Shown here one piece after another: positions 29,357 through 39,068 of a stretch of DNA of 64,000 nucleotides (position 1 is its first letter; each line of letters begins with the position of its first letter). The notes beneath the pieces were generated by a model. It did no database searches. It saw nothing but the letters and a program-made list of their open reading frames with translations, and was not told the origin of the DNA. The translations under genes and the position numbers were made by a program. Origin of the DNA: Bacillus chungangensis (GTDB taxonomy: Bacteria > Bacillota > Bacilli > Bacillales > Bacillaceae_C); assembly GCF_030812995.1 (NCBI RefSeq), contig NZ_JAUSTT010000003.1, forward strand, positions 62,001 to 126,000, written 5' to 3'.

Positions 29357-30847
29357 TTACGTTAAATCAAGGCTTGAAGACTGTTCTTTATTCTCCATTT
29401 CTGCTGGTGTTGCTCGGTGGACAAATAGCGAAAAGATAAGAGAAATAACAGCCAAGCCAAATGCAATAAGATACACAAGGTTCACACCCGCTACAAATGT
29501 TTCATTGAATATCGCTGCATCGATAGGAGGCGTGGTTTTTTTCAATAAATTATTTTGTCTCGCAGTCATAAGCCCGACAAATATCGATACCCCAACGGCA
29601 CCTGCAACCGGCTGCAGCGTCGTCAAAACGGCCGTTCCGTGTGCATATAACTGTTTAGGCAATTGATTTAATGCATTGGTTTGTGTCGGCATCATAATTG
29701 CTGAAACGGAAATCATCAACAAAATATAACAGACAATAATCAACCAAACCGGCGTTTGTAAGCTTATCCTACTTAAAATGAACAACGTGGCACTTAAAAT
29801 AAAAGCAGCAGGAATAAGTAATTTACGCGGTCCAAATTTATCAAATAGATTCCCCATGACCGGAGACATGATGCCATTTAATATACTTCCTGGCAATAAT
29901 ACCAGCCCTGCGGCGGCAGCTGATAATGCCAAAGGACCTTGCAAATACATCGGTAAAATAACTTCTGAAGACAACATCGCCATAATAATAATGATATAGA
30001 TGACTACTCCTATTCTAAACATCGGAAACTTAAAAACCCTTAGATTGAGAATTGGTTCTTCAAGCTTAAATTGTCTTATTGAAAAGCAGATTATTGAGAT
30101 CACTCCTATAGTGATGGACAGGTAAACAGTTGGATGAAGAAACCCAGCTTCACCAGCAGAACTAAAACCGAATACGACACATCCAAAGCCAATCGTTGAA
30201 AAAACGATTGATAAAATATCTATTTTTGGTCTTGTGACATCTGAAACATTTACTAAAAATTTATAAGCGAAAATGATTGAAAAACAGGCAAATGGAATAA
30301 CAATGATAAATAAATAGCGCCAGCCTAAGTATTCTACAATGACACCTGACAATGTCGGCCCAATTGCCGGCGCAAACATAAAGACTAAACCAATTATCCC
30401 CATAATCGTTCCACGGCGCTGAGGCGGAAATAAGAGTAGAAAAATATGAAAAATAATTGGAGTTAAAAGTCCTGTTCCAACTGCTTGTAAAAACCGGCCA
30501 ATTAACAAAATGGAAAAGGTTGGCGCACTAGCACAAATAACCGTTCCCAATGTGAAAACAATCATCGTACTCAAAAATAGCTGTCGAGTTGTAAACCACT
30601 GTAATAATAAAGCTGATATTGGAATGACAATTCCCATTACAAGCATAAATCCAGTTGCCATCCACTGGACAGTTGCAATGGAAATACTGAATTCTGTCAT
30701 TAATGTTGTCAATGCTATATTTAATAACGTTTCATTTAATGTAGCAAAAAATGCACCAATGATTAATGAAAGAACAATCGGCATTACTTTAACAGTTGGA
30801 TCTTCAGATAAGAATTCATATTTAGTTTGTTTTATATCGCTTGTCAT
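29357..30847 (-). CDS. MFS drug-resistance-type exporter, DHA2 family
   Basis: A 496-residue transporter with about 14 predicted membrane segments, fitting the DHA2 (14-TMS) drug:H+ antiporter family. GRFLQAVGTGLLTPIIFHIF contains the motif C-like G-x8-G-x3-GP region equivalent, and LGWRYLFIIVIPF follows typically. The substrate is unknown; relatives export antibiotics, dyes or metabolites. It has its own promoter at 31026-31054 and a perfect 30-bp palindrome upstream of it. The ATG is preceded by AAAGGAG. No dedicated regulator gene is adjacent. Confidence 0.9.
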   Translation of the reverse strand: MTSDIKQTKYEFLSEDPTVKVMPIVLSLIIGAFFATLNETLLNIALTTLMTEFSISIATVQWMATGFMLVMGIVIPISALLLQWFTTRQLFLSTMIVFTLGTVICASAPTFSILLIGRFLQAVGTGLLTPIIFHIFLLLFPPQRRGTIMGIIGLVFMFAPAIGPTLSGVIVEYLGWRYLFIIVIPFACFSIIFAYKFLVNVSDVTRPKIDILSIVFSTIGFGCVVFGFSSAGEAGFLHPTVYLSITIGVISIICFSIRQFKLEEPILNLRVFKFPMFRIGVVIYIIIIMAMLSSEVILPMYLQGPLALSAAAAGLVLLPGSILNGIMSPVMGNLFDKFGPRKLLIPAAFILSATLFILSRISLQTPVWLIIVCYILLMISVSAIMMPTQTNALNQLPKQLYAHGTAVLTTLQPVAGAVGVSIFVGLMTARQNNLLKKTTPPIDAAIFNETFVAGVNLVYLIAFGLAVISLIFSLFVHRATPAEMENKEQSSSLDLT

Positions 30848-31025
30848 TTCGTTCTCCTTTACGATTTTGTATAAAACACATATTCATATGCTTGGCGACG
30901 TTTTTTAACCAAGAAATATATATTTTTATTGAATCGTTTTATAACTTTACTTGTTTATTTATCATATTCATTCACTCCCTCCTTTTTGACCAAAGGGTTT
31001 TATTTTTGACCGATAGTTCTTGAAA

Positions 31026-31054
31026 ATTGTAGCATAACAAAATGTTCAGTACAA
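31026..31054 (-). promoter_or_regulatory. Candidate promoter of the MFS exporter
   Basis: Minus strand TTGTAC (31049-31054), 17-base spacer, TACAAT (31026-31031). It lies about 170 bases upstream of the MFS start codon. Confidence 0.65.
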
Positions 31055-31065
31055 CAATTAATTTT

Positions 31066-31095
31066 CTAATCATTATTTGTTCAAATAATGATTAG
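31066..31095. promoter_or_regulatory. Perfect 30-bp palindrome upstream of the MFS promoter
   Basis: Arms CTAATCATTATTTG and CAAATAATGATTAG around TT, 12 bases upstream of the -35. Its position suits a binding site for an activator or a distant repressor; a role in ending the opposing transcript is an alternative. Confidence 0.55.
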
Positions 31096-31098
31096 AAG

Positions 31099-31130
31099 AA
31101 AGGGGCATCCTTTTTTTAGATGCCCCTTTT
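31099..31130 (-). terminator. Terminator of the urease-nickel operon
   Basis: Arms AAAGGGGCATC and GATGCCCCTTT with a T-rich loop; on the minus strand it is followed by CTTCTAATC. It lies about 60 bases after the last ABC gene. Confidence 0.8.
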
Positions 31131-31188
31131 CTATACCAATATTAGATTCTTAATGTTTCCTAAACACAAAGAAATTAGTAGCAACCGT

Positions 31189-31986
31189 TCACTCTCTTTT
31201 GGACGGATGATTGATCGGCAGTGACGAAAACAGTTTTTTTGTATAAGGATGGTTTACTTTATAGAGAGGATTCTTGTTATCAATTACTTCAACGATTTTT
31301 CCTTTTTTCATGACAAGTACTCGATCACATAAGTAAGATACCGCTCTAATATCGTGAGAAATGAAGAGAATCGCCATGTTAAGCTCCCTATTTAACCGCT
31401 TCAATAACGCAAGAATAGAAGCCTCGATCGACACATCAAGACTTGAAACAATTTCATCGCATATAAGCAATTTCGGTTCAAGCAGGAGCGCTCGGCAAAT
31501 ATTTACTCTTTGCAGCTCTCCTCCGCTTAAACTTTTTGGAAATTTGTCCAACACCTTTCTATTAAGCTTTAACGATGCTGTCATTTCCGTTATTCTGCTT
31601 CTCTTTTCCTCCTTAGTAAGCCGATAATGATTGTTAAGAGGCTCACTAAGAATGTCTCTTATTCTCATAGATGGATTAAGAGCAGATAGGGAATCTTGAA
31701 AAATAATTTGGCATTCCTTGCGGCAGCGCTTCCATTCTTCCTTTCTTAATTGTAGAATATTCTCACCTTGAAAGGTAATGCTCCCTGCCGTCGCTTTTTC
31801 AAGTTTTACCAATAAACGAGAAAGCGTACTTTTTCCGCACCCGCTCTCGCCAACCAACCCGACAATTTCATTCTCTTTTATAAAAAAATGGACGCCATCA
31901 ATGGCTTTTACTAACGCTTTATCTTTTCGAAAAAAAAGGAGGTTTTTGCGATAATACTTTTTTAAATCATGCACTTCCATCAACAT
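31189..31986 (-). CDS. nikE: Nickel/peptide ABC transporter ATP-binding protein (NikE-like)
   Basis: About 265 residues of an OppF/NikE-type ABC ATPase: Walker A GESGCGKST, signature LSGGELQR, Walker B LLICDEI and a C-terminal oligopeptide-transporter tail (NHPYTKKLFSS). The start is set at the ATG at 31986, behind AAGGAAG, rather than the upstream end of the open frame, which would overlap the previous gene by more than 100 bases; this start overlaps it by 20. It is the last gene of the urease operon. Walker B has DEI where DEP is usual, but the catalytic Glu is kept. Nickel import is inferred from linkage to urease. Confidence 0.88.
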   Translation of the reverse strand: MLMEVHDLKKYYRKNLLFFRKDKALVKAIDGVHFFIKENEIVGLVGESGCGKSTLSRLLVKLEKATAGSITFQGENILQLRKEEWKRCRKECQIIFQDSLSALNPSMRIRDILSEPLNNHYRLTKEEKRSRITEMTASLKLNRKVLDKFPKSLSGGELQRVNICRALLLEPKLLICDEIVSSLDVSIEASILALLKRLNRELNMAILFISHDIRAVSYLCDRVLVMKKGKIVEVIDNKNPLYKVNHPYTKKLFSSLPINHPSKRE

Positions 31987-32779
31987 ATGGGTGTACTTCC
32001 TTTTCAAAGCTTGCTTGAAGCAAAGATTTTGTATATGGATGCTGTGGATGATCAAATATCTGGAAGACATTTCCCTTCTCCACAATCATTCCCTCGTTCA
32101 TCACGATAACGTCATCAGCGATTTCTGCGACGACACCAAAATGATGAGTGATCAAAAAAATAGAAACACCGAATTGATCTCTCACTTTCTTTAATTGCTG
32201 CAGCACTCCCTTTTGTACAGCAGCATCAAGCGCTGTCGTTGGTTCATCAGCAATAATGACAGCAGGTTTCATATAGATCGCCATCGCCAAAACAATCCGT
32301 TGAAGCATCCCGCCACTTACTTGAAACGGATAGCTATTAAGAATCGAAACCGGATCAGTAAAGTTCAATGTTTCTAATATGCCAGCCATTTGTTCGTAGA
32401 AAATGTTTCTACTTTCCACACCATGGCTTTTTGCTAGTTGAAAAAGCTGCTTTCCCATTTTCACACTGAAATTAAAAGAATTCATCGGATGTTGAAAAAT
32501 AGAAAAAATATGTTTTCCTCTTATTGCATTCATTTTTTGCTCCGAAATGTCAAGAAGATTTTCTCCGCGAAAAAGAATTTCGCCAGTGACATTCCCATCA
32601 TTTGGAATCCTTCTTATAATTGAAAGAGCTGTCATACTCTTTCCACTGCCGCTTCTGCCAACAAGGCAAGTTATTTTTGACATTTCAAGATCAAAGCTTA
32701 TATTGTTGACCGCTTTGAAACACCCTTTATCTCCATAAAAATCTACATTTAGATTTGTTGCTTGAAGGATGGTGTTCAT
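31967..32779 (-). CDS. nikD: Nickel/peptide ABC transporter ATP-binding protein (NikD-like)
   Basis: About 270 residues with Walker A GRSGSGKS, signature SGGMLQR, Walker B VIIADEPTTALD and H-loop THHFG. It belongs to the OppD/NikD family and should pair with the following ATPase to drive the importer. The ATG at 32779 is taken; a TTG directly before it is possible. It starts 5 bases after the permease gene. Confidence 0.9.
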   Translation of the reverse strand: MNTILQATNLNVDFYGDKGCFKAVNNISFDLEMSKITCLVGRSGSGKSMTALSIIRRIPNDGNVTGEILFRGENLLDISEQKMNAIRGKHIFSIFQHPMNSFNFSVKMGKQLFQLAKSHGVESRNIFYEQMAGILETLNFTDPVSILNSYPFQVSGGMLQRIVLAMAIYMKPAVIIADEPTTALDAAVQKGVLQQLKKVRDQFGVSIFLITHHFGVVAEIADDVIVMNEGMIVEKGNVFQIFDHPQHPYTKSLLQASFEKEVHPYVDGSA

Positions 32780-32784
32780 CAACT

Positions 32785-33609
32785 CTACCCTCTTTGTATT
32801 CTCAATTTTTTATTCAATGACTCTCCCAGAAAATTAATAGATAAAAGGGAGATGACAATCATCATTCCTGGAAATACACCAATCCACCATGCACCAATCA
32901 ATATATCATTCTGAGCATTGTAAAGCATATTCCCCCAAGATGGAACATGAGGAGGAATGCCAATACCAAGAAAACTGAGGGTAGCTTCCGTAAAAATAGC
33001 ATTAGCGCAATTAAAAATAGCGACAATGACAATACTAGAGAGACTATTCTGAAGTAGATGATTGATAATAATCTTCCATGAAGGTGTACCAAGCACATGA
33101 GCCATCTTTACAAAGTTGGCTTCCTTAAGTTCGATAAACTGTGAACGAACAATTCTAGCTGTTGTCATCCAACTTGTTAGCCCAATAAGTACGATCATAC
33201 TGAGAACACCTCCTCTAATCACAGCCTGAAGTGAGAGCATGATAATAAGAGTCGGTATCGCCAAAAGGGAATCGAGAAATCTCATCATAAGGCTATCAAG
33301 CCACCCTCTATAATAGCCGCTGATGCCTCCAAATAAGATGCCAAAAACTGTAGAAATAATGACAGATAATATGGAGACACTAAGTGATATTCTGCCTCCA
33401 TATAAAAGGCGGGCAAACACATCTCTTCCCAAATTGTCAGTTCCGAGCAAATGGTTTATGTCCGGCGAAGCGAACGTTTCATTGGGAATAACTTCGAGTG
33501 GATCATAGCTGGATAACATCGGTGCAAAAATCGTTGCTAATACGATGAATGCTAATATGATGCTCCATAAAATCCACCCTTTGCTGCTATGAGTACGACT
33601 TTTGTTCAT
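32785..33609 (-). CDS. nikC: Nickel/peptide ABC transporter permease (NikC-like)
   Basis: About 274 residues of a DppC/NikC-type permease with an N-terminal membrane anchor, the LLGTDNLGRDVFARLLYGGR signature and an EAA-type cytoplasmic loop (EATLSFLGIGIPP). The start ATG at 33609 overlaps the stop of nikB as ATGA and has GGAGGG 10 bases upstream; the open frame extends 33 codons further but that part lies inside nikB. Confidence 0.9.
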   Translation of the reverse strand: MNKSRTHSSKGWILWSIILAFIVLATIFAPMLSSYDPLEVIPNETFASPDINHLLGTDNLGRDVFARLLYGGRISLSVSILSVIISTVFGILFGGISGYYRGWLDSLMMRFLDSLLAIPTLIIMLSLQAVIRGGVLSMIVLIGLTSWMTTARIVRSQFIELKEANFVKMAHVLGTPSWKIIINHLLQNSLSSIVIVAIFNCANAIFTEATLSFLGIGIPPHVPSWGNMLYNAQNDILIGAWWIGVFPGMMIVISLLSINFLGESLNKKLRIQRG

Positions 33610-34571
33610 TTCAGAAAATCCCTCCTTAACATCGGATTTAAAACGAATGAAAGGAGGTCTGTTAATAAGATACAGACAATGACAACTGTACCGGTCATCA
33701 TCGTACATCCCATAAGAAGAGGGTAATCTCTGGTCATCGCGGCTTTAACGGAAAGCTGCCCTAAACCAGCCCATGAAAATAACGATTCAATCACAATAGA
33801 GCCTCCAAAGAAAGATGGGATTGTCATTCCTAAATACTGAATGTATGGAAGCAAAGCATTTTTCAGCATCCCTCTGACAAGATAAGTTTCTTTCATACCG
33901 TTCGCTCTTGCTAGCTGAACGTAGTATTTTCTACTTTCTTCCTTCATTTGTTCTTGAATAAATCTCCCATAGATCCCTACGTGTACAACGGTCATGACGA
34001 AAACTGGGAGAATAAGATGCAACAATTTATCTAACCAGCCTCCCCCTTGAAGACTTTCTGTTCCCGAAGAAGGCAAAAGATGAAGATATACCGAAAAAAA
34101 CATGATACAAAGAATGCCAAGCCAAAAGACAGGGATGGAGCTGAATACGATACTCGTTATTGAAAGCACCTTGCCCCAAAGAGAATTTTCTCGATGCCCT
34201 CCTATTATTCCTAGCAAGATTGAAAACAACGTGATGAGGACAATTGAACATGAAAAAAGCAGCAGCGTATTTGGAAGACGCTCCACCAAAATGTCGAACA
34301 CCTTCCTGCCTTCTCTATAAGAAGTACCCATATCTCCTTTCAGCATTTGCCCTGCCCATTTCAAATACCGAATTGCTGCTGGCTGATCTACTCCGAATGT
34401 CTGATTAATTCTTTCTCGCTCCACATTCGTTAACTTTTGCGCATCATTGCCAAAAAGAGCCAATGCGGGATCACCTGGAGCTGCATTGATAATAGTGAAA
34501 GAAATCATGCTTACCAAAAACAGGACAAAAATCCCTTGGAAAAGCCTTTTGAACAAATAGAGACTACTCAC
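33606..34571 (-). CDS. nikB: Nickel/peptide ABC transporter permease (NikB-like)
   Basis: 321 residues of a DppB/NikB-type permease: N-terminal helix, [15 protein letters not shown] signature, periplasmic-side loop and an EAA-type region near [11 protein letters not shown]. It starts with GTG, overlapping the nikA stop by 8 bases, so translation is probably coupled. With nikC it forms the membrane channel of the importer. Confidence 0.9.
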   Translation of the reverse strand: MSSLYLFKRLFQGIFVLFLVSMISFTIINAAPGDPALALFGNDAQKLTNVERERINQTFGVDQPAAIRYLKWAGQMLKGDMGTSYREGRKVFDILVERLPNTLLLFSCSIVLITLFSILLGIIGGHRENSLWGKVLSITSIVFSSIPVFWLGILCIMFFSVYLHLLPSSGTESLQGGGWLDKLLHLILPVFVMTVVHVGIYGRFIQEQMKEESRKYYVQLARANGMKETYLVRGMLKNALLPYIQYLGMTIPSFFGGSIVIESLFSWAGLGQLSVKAAMTRDYPLLMGCTMMTGTVVIVCILLTDLLSFVLNPMLRRDFLK

Positions 34572-36123
34572 GTATTGTCCATTCCTCTAAATTCCATAAA
34601 AATCCTGCCCCGTGGTGGCCAAGGGTTCTTTCCTTCATGCCAGCAAATTTTTTATTTACCCCGAAAACAGCAGGAATGTACGCAATAAAATTATAGGAAG
34701 GATCTTCTGAAAGAGCGACTTGAAATGCTTGATAAATTTGCTTTCTTTGCTCTTCATCAACAGTCGTTCTTCCTTTGAAAAGAAGTTCATCTATTTGAGC
34801 ATTTGAGTAAGCGTTATAATTATTTTTACCGGTTTGGCTCGAATGAAAAATACTAAATGTATGATGATCAGCATCAAACGGACTTCCCCATCCCATTAGA
34901 AAGGCATCTGTTTCTTCAATTTTAATGACACTCCAATCTAAAGCATCTACTTTGACATCAGCCCCTATCTTCTTAAATGCTGAAACCAAATAATGCGCTA
35001 GGTTAACTCTTACTTCATCCGATGAAGGCGCCGTAATCGTAAAGGCTAGTTTTTTGCCTTCTTTTTCCCTTACGCCATCGCTGCCTTTTACCCATCCTAC
35101 TTGATCGAGAAGCTGTTCGGCTTTTTCTAGATCATACTCGTATTTCTCGACATCTTCATAATTAAAGCTGTTCATCTGAAGCGGGGAATAAGCTTCAATG
35201 CCATTTCCTTTCAAAATACCATCGACTACATTCTTCCTATCAATTGCATAATTGAATGCCTTTCTTACAGAGACATCTTGCCATACATCTTTTGTCATGT
35301 TGTACATCATTGCTCGATAATCAGCTGTAGGAACTTCGAAGATGTTTATCGTTTCTGATTTTTTTAGTTTAGCAATCTGGCTAGGTTCAAGGTATGCTAA
35401 ATCAATTTCTCCCGTTTCCAATTGAAGCGCTCTTATAGTACTGTCAGAAAGTATTTTAAAGATCACTGTTTTAATATTTGCTGCTTTTTTGTGATAATCT
35501 TCAAAAGCTTTAAGTGTGATACTTTTCCCTTTTTCCCATTTTTCTAATTTGTAAGGTCCAGTTCCGATTGGCTGCTGATTGAAATCTGCAGTATTGATAT
35601 CTTGTCCATTAAACATATGTTTCGGTACAATACCGATCGTCAATTTGTCGAGAATAGGTGGAAAAGGATGTTTTAACGTTATCTGTACTGCATAATCATT
35701 GACAGCTTTGATAGAATGGATTTCTTCAAATTCTGATCTCACTTTCGATGCTACATTGTCATCCAATATGCTATTAACTGTAAATACGACGTCTTCGGCT
35801 TTTAGTTCCTTGCCGTCGTGGAATTTAACTCCTTCTCGAAGCTTGAAATCATACACTAGCCCATCATTTGACACATCGTATGAAAGAGCTAGATCTTTCT
35901 GTGGTTTGTTGTTCTCATCAAATCTCATTAAACCCCTGAAAATCATTTCATCGACACTTGTCGTATCTAAAATTGGATTGATCTTATCAGCATCAAATTC
36001 CGTTCCGTATATCAGCATATGATTCTCTTTTGAAGGTGCTGCACTTTGCGTTTTTGAGCAGCCTGTCAAAAATCCAGATATGAGCAGAAGGACTGCTAAA
36101 CTAGTCGTTAAAAATGTTTTCAT
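34564..36123 (-). CDS. nikA: Nickel/peptide substrate-binding lipoprotein (NikA-like)
   Basis: 519 residues with a lipoprotein signal ([13 protein letters not shown], Cys22 as lipidation site), followed by an SBP_bac_5 solute-binding fold recognisable by [16 protein letters not shown] and [14 protein letters not shown]. It should sit on the outer face of the membrane and deliver ligand to the permeases. Family members bind peptides, nickel complexes or heme. Overlap of its ATG with the ureD stop (ATGA) and placement inside the urease unit argue for nickel or a nickel chelate. Confidence 0.9.
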   Translation of the reverse strand: MKTFLTTSLAVLLLISGFLTGCSKTQSAAPSKENHMLIYGTEFDADKINPILDTTSVDEMIFRGLMRFDENNKPQKDLALSYDVSNDGLVYDFKLREGVKFHDGKELKAEDVVFTVNSILDDNVASKVRSEFEEIHSIKAVNDYAVQITLKHPFPPILDKLTIGIVPKHMFNGQDINTADFNQQPIGTGPYKLEKWEKGKSITLKAFEDYHKKAANIKTVIFKILSDSTIRALQLETGEIDLAYLEPSQIAKLKKSETINIFEVPTADYRAMMYNMTKDVWQDVSVRKAFNYAIDRKNVVDGILKGNGIEAYSPLQMNSFNYEDVEKYEYDLEKAEQLLDQVGWVKGSDGVREKEGKKLAFTITAPSSDEVRVNLAHYLVSAFKKIGADVKVDALDWSVIKIEETDAFLMGWGSPFDADHHTFSIFHSSQTGKNNYNAYSNAQIDELLFKGRTTVDEEQRKQIYQAFQVALSEDPSYNFIAYIPAVFGVNKKFAGMKERTLGHHGAGFLWNLEEWTIRE

Positions 36124-36971
36124 TTGATTTCTCCTTTATCCTCGTTGACAAATTCCTTTTTACTAAGCTGATCCCACACTTTCTCCATTTGTTCTTTTAA
36201 TAACCATAAATCAGATGAAAGCCATCTAAACATAAGCCCTTTATCATCAATCTTTGTTACACTGGATTTAATCGTTTCTGAATGAAGGAGCTGTTCATTC
36301 ATTTCCCTATGATTCATATGTTCCGCTTCGTGAGAAATAAAGAAAAGGGAACCGATATATAGAGAACGTTCAAGCATGCCAATTTGCCTTAGCTGGACGT
36401 TTTTAGGGAGAAAACGAAGAGTGTCATAAACAAGGCACTCTCCTTCTTTCCAAATTTGAAAACCGGTCTTCAACTCATCATAGGTAAAACATTCCCCCCG
36501 TTTTTCACGTCCTGGCGAAATGATTTCTCCCCATAGCAGTTCAGCATTTTGTTTCATTTGAACAATCGTCTCACCGCGAAATATAGCGTTTTCAAAAGGA
36601 ATAATCACCTCAGGCCGCCATTCTAAACGGGCACCTTCATCCAATTTGATATTGATATACTGGGTAGAACTCAACCCATCCATTGATGGATATATTTTTA
36701 ATGCTGATTGCTGAATCAAACATACACTTGTACGTTCCTGTAAATGAATATCGTATTCATTTCGATCTCCAGCAACCATTCCGCCGGAAGATTCCATTAT
36801 ATAGACAGTCGCTTTCTGGTCGTCATCTATGTACAGCTCGCGGCTTGCCTTTAAAGGCGGTTGTTGAAAACATGCGGTTAGCCGTGTTCTTTCCTTTCGT
36901 ATTTGAAATTGTAATGAAAGCTTGCCATTATGATTTAATTTTGCCATTCGTCTATCATTCAGACTTTTCAC
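36120..36971 (-). CDS. ureD: Urease accessory protein UreD (UreH)
   Basis: 283 residues; [29 protein letters not shown] and [20 protein letters not shown] are typical. UreD is the scaffold that binds apo-urease and recruits UreF and UreG for nickel insertion. The frame begins at a GTG that overlaps the ureG stop; ATG at 36947 is an alternative with no better ribosome binding site. Its own stop overlaps nikA by 4 bases. Confidence 0.93.
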   Translation of the reverse strand: MKSLNDRRMAKLNHNGKLSLQFQIRKERTRLTACFQQPPLKASRELYIDDDQKATVYIMESSGGMVAGDRNEYDIHLQERTSVCLIQQSALKIYPSMDGLSSTQYINIKLDEGARLEWRPEVIIPFENAIFRGETIVQMKQNAELLWGEIISPGREKRGECFTYDELKTGFQIWKEGECLVYDTLRFLPKNVQLRQIGMLERSLYIGSLFFISHEAEHMNHREMNEQLLHSETIKSSVTKIDDKGLMFRWLSSDLWLLKEQMEKVWDQLSKKEFVNEDKGEIK

Positions 36972-37575
36972 CTTCTAATAATAGATCACATTTAATCCAA
37001 TCGATAATATTGTCTAATCCGTCTTTATTTTTTAAGTTAGTAAAAACATACGGCTTTCCTGATCGCGTCTTTTTTACATCATTCGCCATTACTTCTAAAT
37101 CGACATCCACATATGGAGCAAGATCCTTTTTGTTAATGACGAGAAAGTCAGAACGTGTTAATCCCGGTCCGCCTTTGCGGGGAATATCCTGCCCTTCAGC
37201 TACATCAATAACATAAATATAGGCATCAACAAGTTCTGGACTAAAAGTTGCTGATAAGTTGTCACCGCCGCTTTCAATGAAGATAATATCCAACTGATCA
37301 AATCGCTTATTCAATTCGGCAATTGCTTCGAAATTCATAGAAGCATCCTCTCTTATTGCCGTATGCGGGCATCCTCCTGTCTCAACCCCAATAATTCTTT
37401 CTGTTTCGAGTACACCATTTTTAATTAAAAACGCTGCATCTTCTCTCGTATAAATATCATTCGTAATAACACCAAGCTCATAATCGCCGCACATTTGTCG
37501 GGTCAGTCTTTCTACAAGGGATGTCTTGCCAGAACCAACAGGTCCTCCTACTCCTAAATATACTGGCCGTCTCAT
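36955..37575 (-). CDS. ureG: Urease accessory GTPase UreG
   Basis: About 206 residues of a SIMIBI GTPase: P-loop GPVGSGKT, the CPH metal motif in [27 protein letters not shown], and NKKDLAP for guanine recognition. It couples GTP hydrolysis to nickel delivery into urease. The ATG at 37575 is chosen because AAGGAG is 9 bases upstream; the first ATG of the frame is eight codons earlier and lies before that site. Confidence 0.95.
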   Translation of the reverse strand: MRRPVYLGVGGPVGSGKTSLVERLTRQMCGDYELGVITNDIYTREDAAFLIKNGVLETERIIGVETGGCPHTAIREDASMNFEAIAELNKRFDQLDIIFIESGGDNLSATFSPELVDAYIYVIDVAEGQDIPRKGGPGLTRSDFLVINKKDLAPYVDVDLEVMANDVKKTRSGKPYVFTNLKNKDGLDNIIDWIKCDLLLEGEKSE

Positions 37576-37598
37576 AAAGTCCTGCTCCTTTCCAACCA

Positions 37599-38339
37599 TT
37601 ATGAAATAAACAAGCGGGAATAAAGATACTCATGTTCCATTGACGACATTTCAATTCCCAATGTATTATTGCTGATATCATCAAGCGTGCAATTCATCAC
37701 AACACCTGCTGCTTTTTCAATAGACGACAACAACTCATAAATCGCCTGCACTCCGCTATTTTGGCCAAGCGGTATTGCACGGACAGCGTTTTGTACAATC
37801 GCAGATATTGAAGCATATAAAAAAGTTAATATCATTGTTTTTTGATCAATGTTTAATCCAGATGCGTACAGTCCGTAAATCAGCGGATAATGCCCCTTCA
37901 CTTCTTTTGCGTCTAATTTTTGCTTCCAGATCGTTAATGATTCAAGTTGAGAGATAAGCATAACAGTATGTAAAAATTGCCTGCCCATTTTCATGCTTGC
38001 TGCCCTGGATTCACTCGCTAATTTCATCCCATGACATAATTGCTCCAGATGAATTAATCGTTCCCAATCCTCCTCTTTTGCAGCTTCAAAAGCTGCTTTC
38101 ACAACAATCCCATCTCCGTGTACCAGATTATAATCAAGAAACACTTGACAATAGTCGATTAATTGCTGCTTAGTCTTTATTCGATCTTGTTGAATGTAAG
38201 TCTCCATTCCAAACGACTGAGTGAACGAGCCGATCGGAAATGCGGAGTCATGGATTTGAAAAAGATGGAGTAAACGAAAATTAATGCTGATGTCCTCTAT
38301 ATTTAAACGGTTCTTTAAACCTTCTTTCCGAGCGTTCAT
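37599..38339 (-). CDS. ureF: Urease accessory protein UreF
   Basis: About 246 residues, all-helical. The conserved [20 protein letters not shown] near the N-terminus and the C-terminal [18 protein letters not shown] are diagnostic. UreF acts with UreD to gate UreG in urease maturation. The ATG at 38339 has GAGGTGG 9 bases upstream and overlaps ureE by 59 bases. Confidence 0.92.
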   Translation of the reverse strand: MNARKEGLKNRLNIEDISINFRLLHLFQIHDSAFPIGSFTQSFGMETYIQQDRIKTKQQLIDYCQVFLDYNLVHGDGIVVKAAFEAAKEEDWERLIHLEQLCHGMKLASESRAASMKMGRQFLHTVMLISQLESLTIWKQKLDAKEVKGHYPLIYGLYASGLNIDQKTMILTFLYASISAIVQNAVRAIPLGQNSGVQAIYELLSSIEKAAGVVMNCTLDDISNNTLGIEMSSMEHEYLYSRLFIS

Positions 38340-38721
38340 AAGAAACACCCACCTCGTCTAACAATTTTTCTAATGTATGGTCATAGCGGACAATTATTTC
38401 ATTCTCCTCAATTAAACAAGGTGTATGGCGATTCCCTATTTCAAACGCAGCTTTTCCCATCTCCTTCATTGTCTTCGGAGAAACAACAAAAACGTCTTCC
38501 AATTTTGTTCGCACCACAATTTGTACATTGTCATTTTCGTATAAAATATCACCATCATGTAAGGATTCGTCTTTTGCTAAAGATATTGCAATGTCTGTTC
38601 CTTTATCTGTCTTCTTGCGCAAAATGCGTTTATTCAACTCTTCCCATTCCAGCTCAACCCATTCCCGCTGTTTTTGTATTTCTACATCTTTTATATTGCC
38701 AATGATTTTTTCCACTTTCAT
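38281..38721 (-). CDS. ureE: Urease accessory nickel chaperone UreE
   Basis: 146 residues with an N-terminal peptide-binding domain (about 1-75) and a C-terminal metal-binding domain containing [10 protein letters not shown], whose His is the conserved nickel ligand. The tail ends in HQH rather than a long His tract, so nickel storage capacity is small. It hands nickel to UreG. It is separated from ureC by a 347-bp insertion-like stretch. Confidence 0.93.
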   Translation of the reverse strand: MKVEKIIGNIKDVEIQKQREWVELEWEELNKRILRKKTDKGTDIAISLAKDESLHDGDILYENDNVQIVVRTKLEDVFVVSPKTMKEMGKAAFEIGNRHTPCLIEENEIIVRYDHTLEKLLDEVGVSYERSERRFKEPFKYRGHQH

Positions 38722-39068
38722 CGTGTTTCCCCCACTTTTTTAATGGATGTTAAAATGTAAATGAAAAATCTTTAGGAACAAAGTACTGCTTAAGTTTCAA
38801 TACAATACATTGCTCCTTAGAAACAAACTTTTACTTCTTCGTGAACTACTCACCACTTATCGACCTTGCGGTCTGATTGAAGTGGGAGCTTCTTGGGAAC
38901 TAGATACTTTTGTTAGGCTATCTATGTTTACCAAGCTATAAGGGCAGTCCCTGCCCCTAGAGAAAATACAATATTTTGGCTTAAGGCCAACCGAAAATTC
39001 ATCTCCCACTTTCATTGGGCTAAGCCCTTCCCCATTTAGAAGTGGGAGAATTCTTTTCGGAAGCCCAG
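38722..39068. other. Insertion-like gap between ureC and ureE
   Basis: The only large gap inside an otherwise tightly packed operon. It is filled mostly by a structured, GC-richer element (38841-39056) and contains no reading frame of note. Confidence 0.6.
38841..39056 (-). mobile_element. IS200/IS605-like non-autonomous element
   Basis: Both ends carry nested hairpins typical of IS200/IS605 family termini. The right-end-like stem is CCACTT/AAGTGG (38853-38858, 38880-38885) with an inner GACC-TTGC-GGTC. The left-end-like stem is CTCCCACT/AGTGGGAG (39003-39010, 39041-39048) with an inner GGGCTAAGCCC. There is no transposase frame between them, so it would be a short, passively mobilised derivative or decayed copy. 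It sits between ureC and ureE in the operon's orientation and may weaken or modulate expression of the accessory genes. Confidence 0.7.

Larger units (their letters stand above)
30848..31188. other. Control region of the MFS gene and end of the urease-nickel operon
   Basis: No gene. From left to right it holds the MFS leader with two TTTTTGACC words, the MFS promoter, a perfect palindrome and the terminator of the preceding operon. Confidence 0.6.
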
